Below are positions 36,417 to 46,189 of a stretch of 60,748 nt of DNA, piece by piece (position 1 is the stretch's first letter; every line of letters begins with the position of its first letter). The notes beneath the pieces were generated by a model that worked only from the letters and a program-made list of their open reading frames with translations, did not search any database and was not told the origin of the DNA. Source of the DNA: Bacteroidaceae bacterium. Its GTDB lineage: Bacteria > Bacteroidota > Bacteroidia > Bacteroidales > Bacteroidaceae. The translations under genes were made by a program, and so were the position numbers. The stretch is taken from assembly GCA_017615125.1 (NCBI GenBank), contig JAGAAS010000069.1:1-60748 (forward strand), read 5' to 3'.

Positions 36417-36446
36417 CAAATGTACGGATAAAATTCATTCCCACAA
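36417..36446 (-). promoter_or_regulatory. Promoter of rpsO
   Basis: On the minus strand TTG (36446-36444), 19 bases, TACATTTG (36424-36417), leaving a leader of about 45 bases before the ATG. Confidence 0.7.
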
Positions 36447-36495
36447 GCGTTTTTTCAAAAAAATCCGTAAATTTCTCTCCAAACAGGCTCATTTA

Positions 36496-36527
36496 TTTGA
36501 CATTTCCATCCTCTTGACGTAATTTTG
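36496..36527 (+). promoter_or_regulatory. Promoter of typA
   Basis: TTTG (36496-36499), 20 bases, TAATTTTG (36520-36527), 29 bases before the typA ATG. It is divergent from the rpsO promoter. Confidence 0.75.
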
Positions 36528-36556
36528 CACCGAAAATCAAGAGAAAAACAGTAGAG

Positions 36557-38353
36557 ATGCAAGATATAAGAAACATCGCTATCATCGCCCATGTGGATCA
36601 CGGAAAGACGACGCTTGTGGACAAGATGATGCTTGCCGGCCACCTGTTCAAGAACGACCAGGCGACAGGCGAGCTCGTGCTCGACAGCAACGACCTGGAG
36701 CGAGAGAGAGGTATCACCATCCTGTCGAAGAACGTTTCCATCCAATACAAGGGTGTGAAGATCAACATCATCGACACGCCGGGACACAGCGACTTCGGAG
36801 GCGAGGTGGAACGCGTGCTCAACATGGCCGACGGCTGCCTGCTGCTGGTGGATGCCTTTGAGGGCCCTATGCCGCAGACACGCTTCGTGCTGCAGAAGGC
36901 GCTGCAGATAGGGCTGAAGCCCATCGTGGTAGTGAACAAGGTGGACAAGCCCAACTGCCGTCCCGACGAAGTGCACGAGATGGTCTTCGACCTGATGTGC
37001 AACCTCGACGCCTCGGAGGAGCAGCTCGACTTCCCCGTCGTCTTCGGCTCGGCCAAGAACAACTGGATGGGCGAGGACTGGCGCACGCCTACGGGCGACA
37101 TCACCTACCTGCTCGACGCCATCCTCCAGTACATCCCTGCTCCGCAGCAGCTGGAGGGCACGCCGCAAATGCTCATCACTTCGCTCGACTACTCGTCGTA
37201 CACCGGGCGCATCGCCGTTGGGCGCGTGCACCGAGGCACCCTGCGCGACGGGATGATGACGACGGTAGCCCATCGCGACGGCTCGATGGAGAAAGCTAAG
37301 ATCAAGGAGCTGCACACCTTCGACGGACTCACGCACAAGCGCACGAGCGAGGTGAGTAGCGGCGACATCTGCGCCATCGTCGGGCTGGAGCACTTCGAGA
37401 TTGGCGACACCATCTGCGATGCAGAGAATCCCGAACCCTTGCCGCCTATCGCCATCGACGAGCCCACGATGAGCATGCTCTTCGCTATCAACGACTCGCC
37501 CTTCTTCGGACGGGAGGGTAAATATGTTACCTCGCGCCACATCCACGAGCGCCTGCAGCGCGAATTGGAGAAGAACCTCGCCCTCCGCGTAGAGAAAGCC
37601 GAAGGGGAAGACAAGTGGACGGTCTTCGGGCGCGGCGTGCTGCACCTCTCGGTGCTCATTGAGACGATGCGGCGCGAAGGCTACGAGCTACAGGTGGGCC
37701 AGCCGCAGGTTATCTACAAGCAGATTGACGGCGTGCGCTGCGAGCCCATCGAGGAGCTTACCATCAATGTTCCCGAGGAGTACTCGAGCAAGATGATCGA
37801 CATGATTACGCGCCGCAAGGGAGAGATGCTGTCGATGGAGACACAGGGCGACCGTATCAACATCGAGTTTGAGATTCCCTCGCGAGGCATCATCGGCTTG
37901 CGCACCAACATCCTCACAGCATCGGCAGGCGAAGCCATCATGGCCCACCGCTACAAGAACTACCAGCCCTACAAGGGCGACATCGAGCGCCGCACCAACG
38001 GCTCGATGGTAGCGATGGAGAGCGGAACGGCTGTCGCCTATGCTATCGACCACCTGCAGGACAGAGGCAAGTTCTTCATCTACCCGCAGCAGGAAGTGTA
38101 CGCAGGACAGGTTGTGGGCGAGCACGTGCACGAAAACGATCTCGTCATTAACGTCACCAAAGCCAAGCAGCTCACAAACATGCGCGCCAGCGGCTCCGAC
38201 GAGAAGGCACGCCTCGTTCCTCCCGTCATCTTCTCCCTCGAAGAGGCGCTGGAGTACATCAAGGAAGACGAATACGTGGAGGTGACACCGAAGTCGATGC
38301 GCATGCGCAAGATTATCCTCGACGCTTTGGAGCGCAAGCGCGCTGCCCATTAA
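36557..38353 (+). CDS. typA: Translational GTPase TypA/BipA
   Basis: 598 residues, the standard length. The P-loop HVDHGKTT is at 12-19, followed by [12 protein letters not shown] (switch I) and [16 protein letters not shown] (switch II), then NKVDKPN. EF-G-like domains and the TypA-specific C-terminal domain follow, with [19 protein letters not shown] and [13 protein letters not shown]. TypA binds ribosomes and supports 50S assembly and growth at low temperature or under stress. Confidence 0.97.
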   Translation: MQDIRNIAIIAHVDHGKTTLVDKMMLAGHLFKNDQATGELVLDSNDLERERGITILSKNVSIQYKGVKINIIDTPGHSDFGGEVERVLNMADGCLLLVDAFEGPMPQTRFVLQKALQIGLKPIVVVNKVDKPNCRPDEVHEMVFDLMCNLDASEEQLDFPVVFGSAKNNWMGEDWRTPTGDITYLLDAILQYIPAPQQLEGTPQMLITSLDYSSYTGRIAVGRVHRGTLRDGMMTTVAHRDGSMEKAKIKELHTFDGLTHKRTSEVSSGDICAIVGLEHFEIGDTICDAENPEPLPPIAIDEPTMSMLFAINDSPFFGREGKYVTSRHIHERLQRELEKNLALRVEKAEGEDKWTVFGRGVLHLSVLIETMRREGYELQVGQPQVIYKQIDGVRCEPIEELTINVPEEYSSKMIDMITRRKGEMLSMETQGDRINIEFEIPSRGIIGLRTNILTASAGEAIMAHRYKNYQPYKGDIERRTNGSMVAMESGTAVAYAIDHLQDRGKFFIYPQQEVYAGQVVGEHVHENDLVINVTKAKQLTNMRASGSDEKARLVPPVIFSLEEALEYIKEDEYVEVTPKSMRMRKIILDALERKRAAH

Positions 38354-38381
38354 CAAACAAACAAACAAACGCACTCGTGCT

Positions 38382-39491
38382 ATGACAAAGACGCTACGCT
38401 GCCTCCTGCTCTCCTTGCAACTCCTGATGGTTGTGGGGTTGGTGCTGTGCAGCTGTAGCGACAAGAAAACCACCTTCACGCTGAAGGGACGCCTCAGCGC
38501 GTTGAAGAGCGACACGCTGCTGATATACGGCGCCGACGACTGGTACGACAGCCTCGACTCCGTAGCCATCCAGAACGGGCGCTTCACCTACAAAGCAAAA
38601 GTCGATACGGTGACTCCGCTCTGGCTTGCTTTCTCCAACGGCTACCGCACGATGCTGCTGGCAGAGAAGAACACCGTCACCACGTTGTCGGGAGATGTGC
38701 CTGCCGACGGGCACTTCTTTTTAAAAGGAGGCGCGCAGAACACCATCCTGCAGGAGTTCAACAGCCTCATCCAAGACACCACGCTCTCTTCCAACGACAT
38801 CCTGAGCTTGGCTGACTCGTTCATCACCTGCCACCCGTTCGACGAGGCTTCCATCGTCCTGTTGCGCAAGTACTTCGTTGACGTTCCCGAGCCCTCCTAT
38901 TCGAAAATCAAGCACCTGATAGGCTCCATGAGCGGCACACTTCAGGACAACAACTACCTTGTTTCCCTGAACATCGCGATGGAAGCGCTGAAAAGCAACG
39001 CCGTGAATGCAGCACGCTACACGCTTCACGACACCATCAACAAGGTTATCACGCCCACGCTGTTTGCCGACTCCTGCGTGCTCGTCACCTTCTGGGCATC
39101 GTACGACGAGAAGAGCCGCGAGAGGCAACGCGAGTACAGGGCGCTCGTCGACACCTTCTCAGGAAGACCTTTCAAGATACTCAGCGTCTCCCTTGACCTC
39201 AACCGAGAGGCCTGGCTGAAAGCTATCCGCGAAGATTCCACCACTACCTGGTGCCAAACCAACGACTTCGCGGGATGGACGCTGGACCTTGTGCGGCAAA
39301 TGGGGGTAAAGGAACTTCCCTGGAACGTGCTCACCAACGCCCAACGGCGCATCAGCAGCACGAATCTCTACGGTGACAGCCTGCGAATGAAAATCCACGA
39401 AGTTGTCAAGCAGGAAGAGGACCGAAAGAAGGCAGAGGAAGAAAAGAAGAAAGAAGAGGAAAGGAAAAACAAAAACAAGAAAAAGAAATGA
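38382..39491 (+). CDS. Thioredoxin-fold lipoprotein (DUF4369-like N-terminus) without a CxxC
   Basis: 369 residues. A lipoprotein signal ends at VLCSC (C23 or C25). Residues 30-120 (FTLKGRLSALKSDTLLIYG and onward) look like DUF4369, the domain that precedes TlpA/AhpC domains in Bacteroidetes. In the thioredoxin-like part, the usual FWATWCxxC is replaced by LVTFWASYDEKSRERQ near residue 228-243. The redox cysteines are therefore missing and a thiol-disulfide exchange role is unlikely. The C-terminus is a Lys/Glu run. It overlaps the next gene by 4 bases. Confidence 0.8.
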   Translation: MTKTLRCLLLSLQLLMVVGLVLCSCSDKKTTFTLKGRLSALKSDTLLIYGADDWYDSLDSVAIQNGRFTYKAKVDTVTPLWLAFSNGYRTMLLAEKNTVTTLSGDVPADGHFFLKGGAQNTILQEFNSLIQDTTLSSNDILSLADSFITCHPFDEASIVLLRKYFVDVPEPSYSKIKHLIGSMSGTLQDNNYLVSLNIAMEALKSNAVNAARYTLHDTINKVITPTLFADSCVLVTFWASYDEKSRERQREYRALVDTFSGRPFKILSVSLDLNREAWLKAIREDSTTTWCQTNDFAGWTLDLVRQMGVKELPWNVLTNAQRRISSTNLYGDSLRMKIHEVVKQEEDRKKAEEEKKKEEERKNKNKKKK

Positions 39492-41470
39492 AAAGCTGTA
39501 AGCTCCTGCCTATTCTTCTTGTCGGCGCGGCAGTTGCCACCATCGTCAGCTGCGCTTCCATCGGCTCGCCCGACGGAGGCCCTTACGATGAGACACCGCC
39601 TACTTTCCTCGGAAGCTCACCTGCCCAGCGTGCTGTAAACGTCGACCAGCAAAAGGTGACGCTGGAGTTCGACGAATACATCAAGATAGAAAAGGCCAAC
39701 GAGAAGGTGGTCTTCTCTCCCCCTCAGATTTCGCAGCCCATTATCAAGACAAGCGGGAAGAAAATCATCGTTTCCATCGAGGATTCTCTCCTTTCCAACA
39801 CTACCTACACCATCGACTTCAACGACGCTATCGTCGATAATAACGAAGCAAACCCCTTGGGCGACTTCGCTTTCACGTTCTCTACGGGCGATCATATCGA
39901 CACGCTGTGCGTCTCGGGCCTCGTGCTCGACGCCTCAAACCTCGAGCCTGTTGCCAACATCCTCGTCGGGCTCCACAGCAACCTGGAGGACAGCGCCTTC
40001 ACCACGAAGCCCTTCGACAGAGTGAGCCGCACGGATGCGGAAGGGCACTTCACCATCCGCGGAATAGCCGAAGGCAGCTACCGAGCCTACGCCCTGCAGG
40101 ACATGAATCAGAACTACATCTTCGACCAAAAATCGGAGATGCTCTCCTGGCTCGACTCGCTCGTCGTGCCCACTACGGAGGTTCGTATGGAGCCCGACAC
40201 CCTTTGGATTGACTCGCTTACTATCGACACCATCCGCATCCTTCCCGTCACGCACTATCTGCCCGAAGACCTCGTGCTGCTTGCCTTCACCGAGACGCCC
40301 ACGTTCCGCTATATGCTGAAGAGCGAGCGCCCCTCGCTGAACAAGTTCAACCTGCTCTTCTCTACCCCCAGCGACAGCCTTCCCCTCATCGAGCCGCTGA
40401 ACTTCCCTGCCGACTCGGGATACATCGTGCAGCCCAACGCGGGGAACGACACCATCGTCTACTGGATGCGTGACTCCCTCTACTACTATCAGGATACGCT
40501 GGCGATGGTTGTCACCTACCCTGCGACAGACACGCTGGGCTTGCTCTCTCCCCGTACCGACACGCTTCGCTTAGTGCCCAAGAAGACGCGCGCAAAGCTG
40601 TTGGAGGAAGAGGAGAAGAAACGCAAGGAGGAAGAGAAAGCCCGCGAGAAACGTCTGAAGAAGGGCGACTCGACAATCGTCCAGAAGCCCGCGCCCGTGC
40701 TCTCCGTGAAAATCGGAGGCGGAAGCACGATGGACCTGAACTCGCGCATCACCGTTTCTTTCGACGAGCCGCTGGAGTCGTGGAACGATACCGCCTTGCA
40801 CCTCTACCGCAAGGTCGACTCGCTCTTCGTCGACGAACCCTTCGTCTTCCGCCAAATCAAGGGACAGCTGCTCCAGTACGAGCTGCTGGGCGAGTGGCGC
40901 CCCGAGGAGGAGTACAAATTCTCCATCGACTCGGCAGCCTTCAAGGGCATCTACGGGCTGGCATCGAAGAAGACCGACACGAGCTTCAAGTTCAATCCTC
41001 TCGACAAATATAGTTCCTTCACCCTCCGCATCGAAGGAGCACAGCGCTTCAACGCCCTAGGATCGAAGCTGCAGGCACAGCTCGTCGACAAGTCCGAGAA
41101 GGTTGTGCGGCAGGTAACCGTCACCGACGGCGCAGCAAACTTCTACTTCCTCAAGCCCGCAACTTACTACGTACGCCTGCTCTACGACCTCAACGGCAAC
41201 GGCGTTTGGGACACGGGGCTCTACGAGGAGCATCGGCGCGCCGAACCGCTCTACTATTATAATAAAGGTATCGAGATGCGCGAGAACTGGGATTACAGCG
41301 AGGACTGGAACCCTCTCGCAGCCCCCATCGACAAGCAGAAGCCTGCGGAGATGAAGAAAGGAAAGGCAGAGAAGAAGGAGAAGAAATCGAAGAACGAGCA
41401 GCGCGAGGAGCAGAAGCGCAAGCGCGCCTCCGGGCAGAGCTCGAGCCGAGGGGGCAACTTCGGATTCTAA
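39488..41470 (+). CDS. Large lipoprotein with N-terminal Ig-like (Big_5) domain
   Basis: 660 residues with a lipoprotein signal ending at IVSC (C22). Directly after it, SPDGGPYDETPPTFLGSSPA and VTLEFDEYIKIEKANEKVVF followed by YTIDFNDAIVDNNEANPLGD and FAFTFSTG form a Big_5-like Ig domain. A carboxypeptidase-regulatory-like beta-sandwich follows (VSGLVLDASNLEPVANILVG, about 140-215). A coiled coil with KRKEEEKAREKRLKKG is near 375-400, a second Ig-like unit at 405-500, and a Lys/Glu-rich tail. Similar lipoproteins occur across Bacteroidetes without assigned function, probably on the cell surface. The start overlaps the previous stop by 4 bases. Confidence 0.82.
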   Translation: MKSCKLLPILLVGAAVATIVSCASIGSPDGGPYDETPPTFLGSSPAQRAVNVDQQKVTLEFDEYIKIEKANEKVVFSPPQISQPIIKTSGKKIIVSIEDSLLSNTTYTIDFNDAIVDNNEANPLGDFAFTFSTGDHIDTLCVSGLVLDASNLEPVANILVGLHSNLEDSAFTTKPFDRVSRTDAEGHFTIRGIAEGSYRAYALQDMNQNYIFDQKSEMLSWLDSLVVPTTEVRMEPDTLWIDSLTIDTIRILPVTHYLPEDLVLLAFTETPTFRYMLKSERPSLNKFNLLFSTPSDSLPLIEPLNFPADSGYIVQPNAGNDTIVYWMRDSLYYYQDTLAMVVTYPATDTLGLLSPRTDTLRLVPKKTRAKLLEEEEKKRKEEEKAREKRLKKGDSTIVQKPAPVLSVKIGGGSTMDLNSRITVSFDEPLESWNDTALHLYRKVDSLFVDEPFVFRQIKGQLLQYELLGEWRPEEEYKFSIDSAAFKGIYGLASKKTDTSFKFNPLDKYSSFTLRIEGAQRFNALGSKLQAQLVDKSEKVVRQVTVTDGAANFYFLKPATYYVRLLYDLNGNGVWDTGLYEEHRRAEPLYYYNKGIEMRENWDYSEDWNPLAAPIDKQKPAEMKKGKAEKKEKKSKNEQREEQKRKRASGQSSSRGGNFGF

Positions 41471-41613
41471 CGCTGCAAAGCCCGTTACCTGCTATTAACC
41501 TATTGGCCTTTAGCCTTTTCGCCCAACACCTGATTATTTGATCATCTTATATCTGATTCCCCGATAAACCTTTTCCTCTCCAAGATGTCTAATAATTGTA
41601 AGAAACATCGGAA

Positions 41614-42414
41614 ATGAAGAAAACCTCATATATCCTTGCCCTCCTTATCCTCATCAGCATAGGCTTAAAGCCGAATGCTGCATGGGGCACGCCGGCGCTT
41701 CTCGCAAGCGACAGCGCTGCTGCGACGCTCATCGACGGCGAGCGCCTCTCCTACACCCTCTTCTTCAACTGGAAGTTCGTCTGGATCAAGGCAGGCGACG
41801 CAAGCCTCACTACCCGCAGCACCACCTACAAGGGCACCGACGCCTACCGCTCCACCCTTCTCGGCTGCACCAACAAGACTGCCGACGCCATCTTCCGCCT
41901 GCGCGACACCCTCACCACCATCGTGCGCTCCGACGCACAGCCGCTCTACTTCGTCAAGCATTGCCAGGAGGGCGACGACATCGTCTACGAGCGCGCCTGG
42001 TTCACACAGCCCAAAGCAGGCACCTACATCGCCAAGCAGACGAAAGTCTATGTCGACGGGCATGAGCGCAACACCGAGTTCTCACGCACGGCGCCCATCT
42101 TCGACATGATAAGCCTCATGCAGTACGCCCGCACGTTCGACATGAGCACCCTCAAGGAAAACCAGCGGCTTGTCTATCCGATGGTGACGGGAAAGAAAGT
42201 CGAGGAGCAGACCCTCATCTATCTGGGAAAGAAAACGGTAGAGAAGCTCTCGGGCGACAAAGCCCCCTGCCACGTGTTCTCCCTCGTGCAGGCCGACGGC
42301 AAGGGCGCCGAAGCCGAACTCCTCCGCTTCTTCATCTCCGACGACGACAAGCACATCCCTATCCAGATAGACATCACGCTGAAGTTCGGTACCGCAAAAG
42401 CAAAACTCAATTGA
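41614..42414 (+). CDS. DUF3108-family periplasmic protein
   Basis: 266 residues with a signal peptide (MKKTSYILALLILISIGLKP). The body, GERLSYTLFFNWKFVWIKAG, a central DTLTTIVRSDAQPLYFVKHC and the end RFFISDDDKHIPIQIDITLK then FGTAKAKLN, fits DUF3108, a beta-rich family of unknown role. It follows the Ig-like lipoprotein after 143 bases and ends at a terminator. Confidence 0.8.
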   Translation: MKKTSYILALLILISIGLKPNAAWGTPALLASDSAAATLIDGERLSYTLFFNWKFVWIKAGDASLTTRSTTYKGTDAYRSTLLGCTNKTADAIFRLRDTLTTIVRSDAQPLYFVKHCQEGDDIVYERAWFTQPKAGTYIAKQTKVYVDGHERNTEFSRTAPIFDMISLMQYARTFDMSTLKENQRLVYPMVTGKKVEEQTLIYLGKKTVEKLSGDKAPCHVFSLVQADGKGAEAELLRFFISDDDKHIPIQIDITLKFGTAKAKLN

Positions 42415-42445
42415 CGGGAAAGATGTCAGCAAATGAAAAAGGCAA

Positions 42446-42484
42446 CGCAGGGATGAACCAGTTTTCATCCCTGCGATTTTTTCT
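42446..42484 (+). terminator. Terminator after the DUF3108 gene
   Basis: CGCAGGGATGAA (42446-42457) pairs perfectly with TTCATCCCTGCG (42464-42475), and ATTTTTTC follows. It lies 32 bases after the stop. Confidence 0.88.
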
Positions 42485-42735
42485 TTCTACATCTCGCGCG
42501 TTTCTTTGAGCATATTTTTCTATGCTCTTCCTCTGTCGCGACTCAGCATAGCTCAAACAAGTTTGGCTCTGCCTTCGCTGCTCCATCGGTTCTTCATACG
42601 GCGAGATTCCTTCTCGAAAAAGAAATATTCCTTCTCCAAAAAAAAATTTCCCTTCTCGAAAAAAAAATTATTCTTTCTTCATACGGATTTTTGAAGAAAG
42701 AAAAAAATCTTTTCCCTTCTCCATAATTCCGTATG
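42476..42735 (+). repeat. Dispersed repeat copy 6, long form
   Basis: Fills most of the 354-bp gap between the convergent DUF3108 and pectinesterase genes. It has an exact core at 42595-42608, repeated TTCCTTCTCGAAAAA and TTCCTTCTCCAAAAA units (42608-42665), and a hairpin of TTCTTTCTTC with GAAGAAAGAA near 42670-42700. No gene is supported here: a 62-codon frame across it encodes only Phe/Ser/Lys-rich sequence. Confidence 0.8.
42502..42614 (+). repeat. 113-bp direct repeat, left copy
   Basis: Identical over 113 bases to 46256-46368 and in the same orientation. The unit has a hairpin GAGCATA-tttttc-TATGCTC (42508-42527), a TCGCGA hexamer, a CAAACAAGTTTG palindrome and the CATACGGCGAGATT core near its right end. 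The two copies bracket the pectinesterase gene. Confidence 0.92.
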
Positions 42736-42768
42736 TGTTCTTCTCTCTCAGCGAAGCTTTCTACTGCA

Positions 42769-45700
42769 TCATTTTACGAAAAACTTCTTTTTCTGCGCGA
42801 TTTTCACGCCGCGCGTATGCGGTGAAGTCTCTCTTCCCGACAAGTCGTATAGTTTGTCGCTGACAGCTGCCGAAGGAGGCATCACGGAAGTATCTACGGC
42901 TGCCGAAGGCTCACTCAGCCCTCCCATTTCGTTAGCAGCACGCACTGTCCAGACACCCGGCTCCGCTCCTACTGCATAGCTGGCGGTAGTAGTGAAATCA
43001 ACTACATTTCCGTCTTTGCACACAGCCCAGCAGAGCACGTGCTCCGACGTGTCCCACGTCATCATGCCCTCTTGAAGGGTTACCCCTTCAGGCGCCGAAG
43101 CCTGCTCGGTAGCTTCCGTCGGGTCCCATCCGTCGCTGTCTCCCATCACGTTCTGCAACGTAAGCTCGGCTGCTTCTTCGGCAGAGAGCACGGGATTGTT
43201 CGTATGTCCGTCGCCGAAAGTTGTCTTGCGTTTCGACATATCGATAGGAGAGCCTGCTGCGGTGCGGGAGTTATATTCGGCAAAGCGCTTGGGCCAACCG
43301 CCGCTCATCTCGCTCCATCCAGCTGCCGAAGGCTTTGCTATCATCGTCGTATTGACATACAGGGCTATCGGTGTGCCCGAGCCCCAGGGGCGTCCGAGAG
43401 TGAACGTGCCGTCTGTTCCGGAGCTTTCGGCAGTAAGCACACAGTCGGAGAAGACGTATCCGTACTTTCGGGGTGCGGAAGGAGCCGTGATGTAGCCTCC
43501 TGTGCCGCAGTTGCGCAGTTCGACTCCGTTCCAGAATCCGTCTCCCTTCCCGCACAAATAGTCCGTTCGCCCGCGTATCACGCCTCCTTCGAAGTAATAT
43601 CGTCCGTTCTGGTTGTTCGAGCAGTAGGTATCCTGATAGCCGTAGAGGCAGACGTTCTTCAGAATGGTCTTGTCGGCATTGTCTTCCAAAGCCTCACCTC
43701 GCCCGCAGGCATCGTTGAGCCCGCTTCGGAGGGTGATGTCCTGCAGATAAGTGTTGGCAGCCGTTTTATTCAGGAAAAGCACAGTGACGTTGTGCAGCCC
43801 CTCAATGGGATAGGCTGTGCCGCTGGGCGTGTTGTCCTTCAGCTCGTTCCGCACGACTGTCTCATCGCGGCTTTCCCCGATGATGGAGACATACGGCGAA
43901 GAGAGGTACGTGATAGGATTTGGGAGCGAGACGCCGTCGTCGTTGGTGATGAACTCCGTCGTACTGTAGGGCAGCAGGTACGAGCCCTTCTTCACGAAGA
44001 TGCGGAAGCGGCTTGTCTTGTCCTTTCGTGCGTCAGCAGCGGCGATTGCCTCCTTGAACGTCCCGTCGTCGGGCACGATGAAGTCAAAGAGCTGCTTCTT
44101 CACGGAGCTTTTGTCGCGAGTGGAGAAATGGATGACGATGTCTTCGGAGAGGATGTTGTTCCCCGACAAATCGGCAACGGAGCCAGCCTTGAGCACAAAG
44201 GTGTAGGCTGTGTTGTATGCCAATCCGCTGTACTCAGCCCTCACGTTCTTCCCCGACACGCTGAGTGCCAGCTCCTTGCCGTCGAGCACAGCGTGGGCGT
44301 CGCTCGTCAGCTGCACCTTCTTGTCGAAGGTGAGGACCACCCTTCCGTTAGCTGAGGCAGAAGACTCCCCTTCGTTAGGCACAGAGCTCTCCAGACGGGG
44401 AGCCTTTCCGTCGTCGATGACCTTGTGCGTGCCGTAGATGAAGATGTTCGTGATGGAGGCGCCGTCGTTGCCGCTGCTTCCTGCTATTTCCGACGTACGG
44501 TCGGCAATCCAGCGGATGAAGAGCTTCGGCTGGTTGTCTGCCTCGTGGGGAAGGAGTATCTCACTCTCTGTCCATCGTTTCGTGCCCTCCATGTGGATGG
44601 AGCCTGCCTTCGTCCACTCCTCTCCGTCAAGGGAAAACTCTACCAGATAGGTGGTATAGGCATTGTAGTTGTAGAGCATCTCGCTCGAGACGATGATGTC
44701 GGTGAAATCCTTCACGTTCACGCACGTCTGCCAGTAAAAGTCGCCTATGCTGCTTTGCCAAGCTACCGCAGCAGGCTTGCCCTCGTAGCCGCCTGCAGCT
44801 TCCTGACTCTTGTCAAGCCAGCCTTTCTCGGTGCCCGAGGCGGAGCGCATCACTAGCACATCCAGGTCGTTGTCGTCAGTGTAGAAGTCAGCCGCGCGGC
44901 TTGAGTTACCCTTGCGGATGAAGTCCCATCCTGCTATCACGTCGTACGTTGCCGAATAGTGAGCCGTGAGGGTTACGTCCTTGTCCATCAGCACCTTAAT
45001 GCTGTTGCTTGTCTGCCCGTCACTCCAATGCGAGAAGGAGAGGATTTTGTTTGACGCAGCCGTGAGCGTCACCTCCGTCTGCTCCTCATACATCTTCTTC
45101 GTATCTATCAGCGTGGGTGCGGGCGAGAGGTCCACCATATAGTCGTTGGCTCCTCCCTCTACGCTAAGGTCTAGGCGGAACGTCTCCAGCTGGGTGAAGT
45201 TAGCTGTGAGCACTTCGTCGTGCGTCACCGTATAGACAAATGACTCCTCCTCCGAGACAACCTTTCCGCTGCCGTCTGTCCAGTTAGTGAAGTGGAAGCC
45301 GAAGTTGGGCGTAGCGCTGACTGTCACCTGCGTGCCCTCGTCGAACTGCGTTCCTGCGGGCGAGACGGCTGTGGAGCAGGCAGCGGGCGGATTGCTGGCG
45401 GTAGTGAGCGAGTAGCGCGCCACATTCTCGCGCGTGCCGTTCAAAATGCCCTCGATGCAGATGTTGGCAAAGCCGCCTTCCTTGCCTTCGTTCACCCCGA
45501 CGGTTGTCTGCAGAACAAATTCTTCTGTGGTACTGTATCGCCGCTGAAGCTCCTCGGGAAGGGTTATCTCAAAAAAGTTGGCATAGTTCGACTCAGAGCC
45601 GTATTTATCCTCGCTCTGCGTCTTGTTGTTGCGTGCTGCCGTGAACGAGCCCAGGCTCTGCGACGTTTCGTTTGCAAAGATGCTCACTACGACTCCGTCC

Positions 45701-46122
45701 TTCGCATCGGTGCCGAAGCGCTGGATGTTCCCGCTCACCTTTGTGGGAGTGAACGTGAGCCCTCTTGCAGGCTTCACTACCCAGCGCACCGACTTGGTGG
45801 AGCCCGAAGGACGCAGCTTGATGTACGTAACTCCTTGCGGAGAGCCCGTTCCCGTGCCTGTCAGCTCCAAGTCGCCCAGCTCCACGTTGACAACCGTAAA
45901 CCCCTCCTCGGGCGAGGCAGCAAACGTCTCGGGCTTCAATACCGACGAGAAGGGCCACGTGACTCGCGCCTCCACATTGTCGTACGTATCGTCGTCGGCA
46001 AGAAGCATTCCTGCTGCCTGCGGCGTATTAGTGCTTTCAAGAACATCCCTCGAAGGGTTTCCTGCTATCATAGAAACACTTGCCGTCAGGCATGCAGCAA
46101 AGAGTATTATCCTGTTTTTCAT
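42769..46122 (-). CDS. Secreted multidomain pectinesterase-like protein (CE8)
   Basis: 1117 residues from ATG 46122, where a signal peptide MKNRIILFAACLTASVSMIA begins; the ATG at 46188 only adds 22 residues before it. Order: beta-rich N-terminal domain (to about 230), two glycine/tryptophan InlB-like repeats (FGFHFTNWTDGSG; LSFSHWSDGQ), a discoidin-like sandwich (about 405-560), a Big_5 Ig domain, then the CE8 right-handed helix from about 677. CE8 landmarks: YGYQDTYC near 829, GRTDYLCGKGDGFWNG near 853 in place of the usual DFIFG, and LGRPW near 909. The end, LYDLSGRETSPH and VKIAQKKKFFVK, is a Bacteroidales secretion-type tail. Pectinesterases remove methyl esters from homogalacturonan. 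It is flanked by 113-bp direct repeats. Confidence 0.87.
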   Translation of the reverse strand: MKNRIILFAACLTASVSMIAGNPSRDVLESTNTPQAAGMLLADDDTYDNVEARVTWPFSSVLKPETFAASPEEGFTVVNVELGDLELTGTGTGSPQGVTYIKLRPSGSTKSVRWVVKPARGLTFTPTKVSGNIQRFGTDAKDGVVVSIFANETSQSLGSFTAARNNKTQSEDKYGSESNYANFFEITLPEELQRRYSTTEEFVLQTTVGVNEGKEGGFANICIEGILNGTRENVARYSLTTASNPPAACSTAVSPAGTQFDEGTQVTVSATPNFGFHFTNWTDGSGKVVSEEESFVYTVTHDEVLTANFTQLETFRLDLSVEGGANDYMVDLSPAPTLIDTKKMYEEQTEVTLTAASNKILSFSHWSDGQTSNSIKVLMDKDVTLTAHYSATYDVIAGWDFIRKGNSSRAADFYTDDNDLDVLVMRSASGTEKGWLDKSQEAAGGYEGKPAAVAWQSSIGDFYWQTCVNVKDFTDIIVSSEMLYNYNAYTTYLVEFSLDGEEWTKAGSIHMEGTKRWTESEILLPHEADNQPKLFIRWIADRTSEIAGSSGNDGASITNIFIYGTHKVIDDGKAPRLESSVPNEGESSASANGRVVLTFDKKVQLTSDAHAVLDGKELALSVSGKNVRAEYSGLAYNTAYTFVLKAGSVADLSGNNILSEDIVIHFSTRDKSSVKKQLFDFIVPDDGTFKEAIAAADARKDKTSRFRIFVKKGSYLLPYSTTEFITNDDGVSLPNPITYLSSPYVSIIGESRDETVVRNELKDNTPSGTAYPIEGLHNVTVLFLNKTAANTYLQDITLRSGLNDACGRGEALEDNADKTILKNVCLYGYQDTYCSNNQNGRYYFEGGVIRGRTDYLCGKGDGFWNGVELRNCGTGGYITAPSAPRKYGYVFSDCVLTAESSGTDGTFTLGRPWGSGTPIALYVNTTMIAKPSAAGWSEMSGGWPKRFAEYNSRTAAGSPIDMSKRKTTFGDGHTNNPVLSAEEAAELTLQNVMGDSDGWDPTEATEQASAPEGVTLQEGMMTWDTSEHVLCWAVCKDGNVVDFTTTASYAVGAEPGVWTVRAANEMGGLSEPSAAVDTSVMPPSAAVSDKLYDLSGRETSPHTRGVKIAQKKKFFVK

Positions 46123-46189
46123 CGCTTTGTTGGTTTTTCGTTTGTAAAGATAGGCAGAACTCACGAAAATTCCTCGAAGTTTCTCCAAA

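Noticed and set aside
36455-37645. 396-codon minus-strand frame opposite typA
   Set aside because: typA is certain on the other strand; the frame crosses both divergent promoters.
42506-42694. Small ORF across the repeat (62 codons), with a similar frame in the right copy
   Set aside because: It is shared only because the DNA repeat is shared; the product is Phe/Ser/Lys low-complexity sequence without a start signal.
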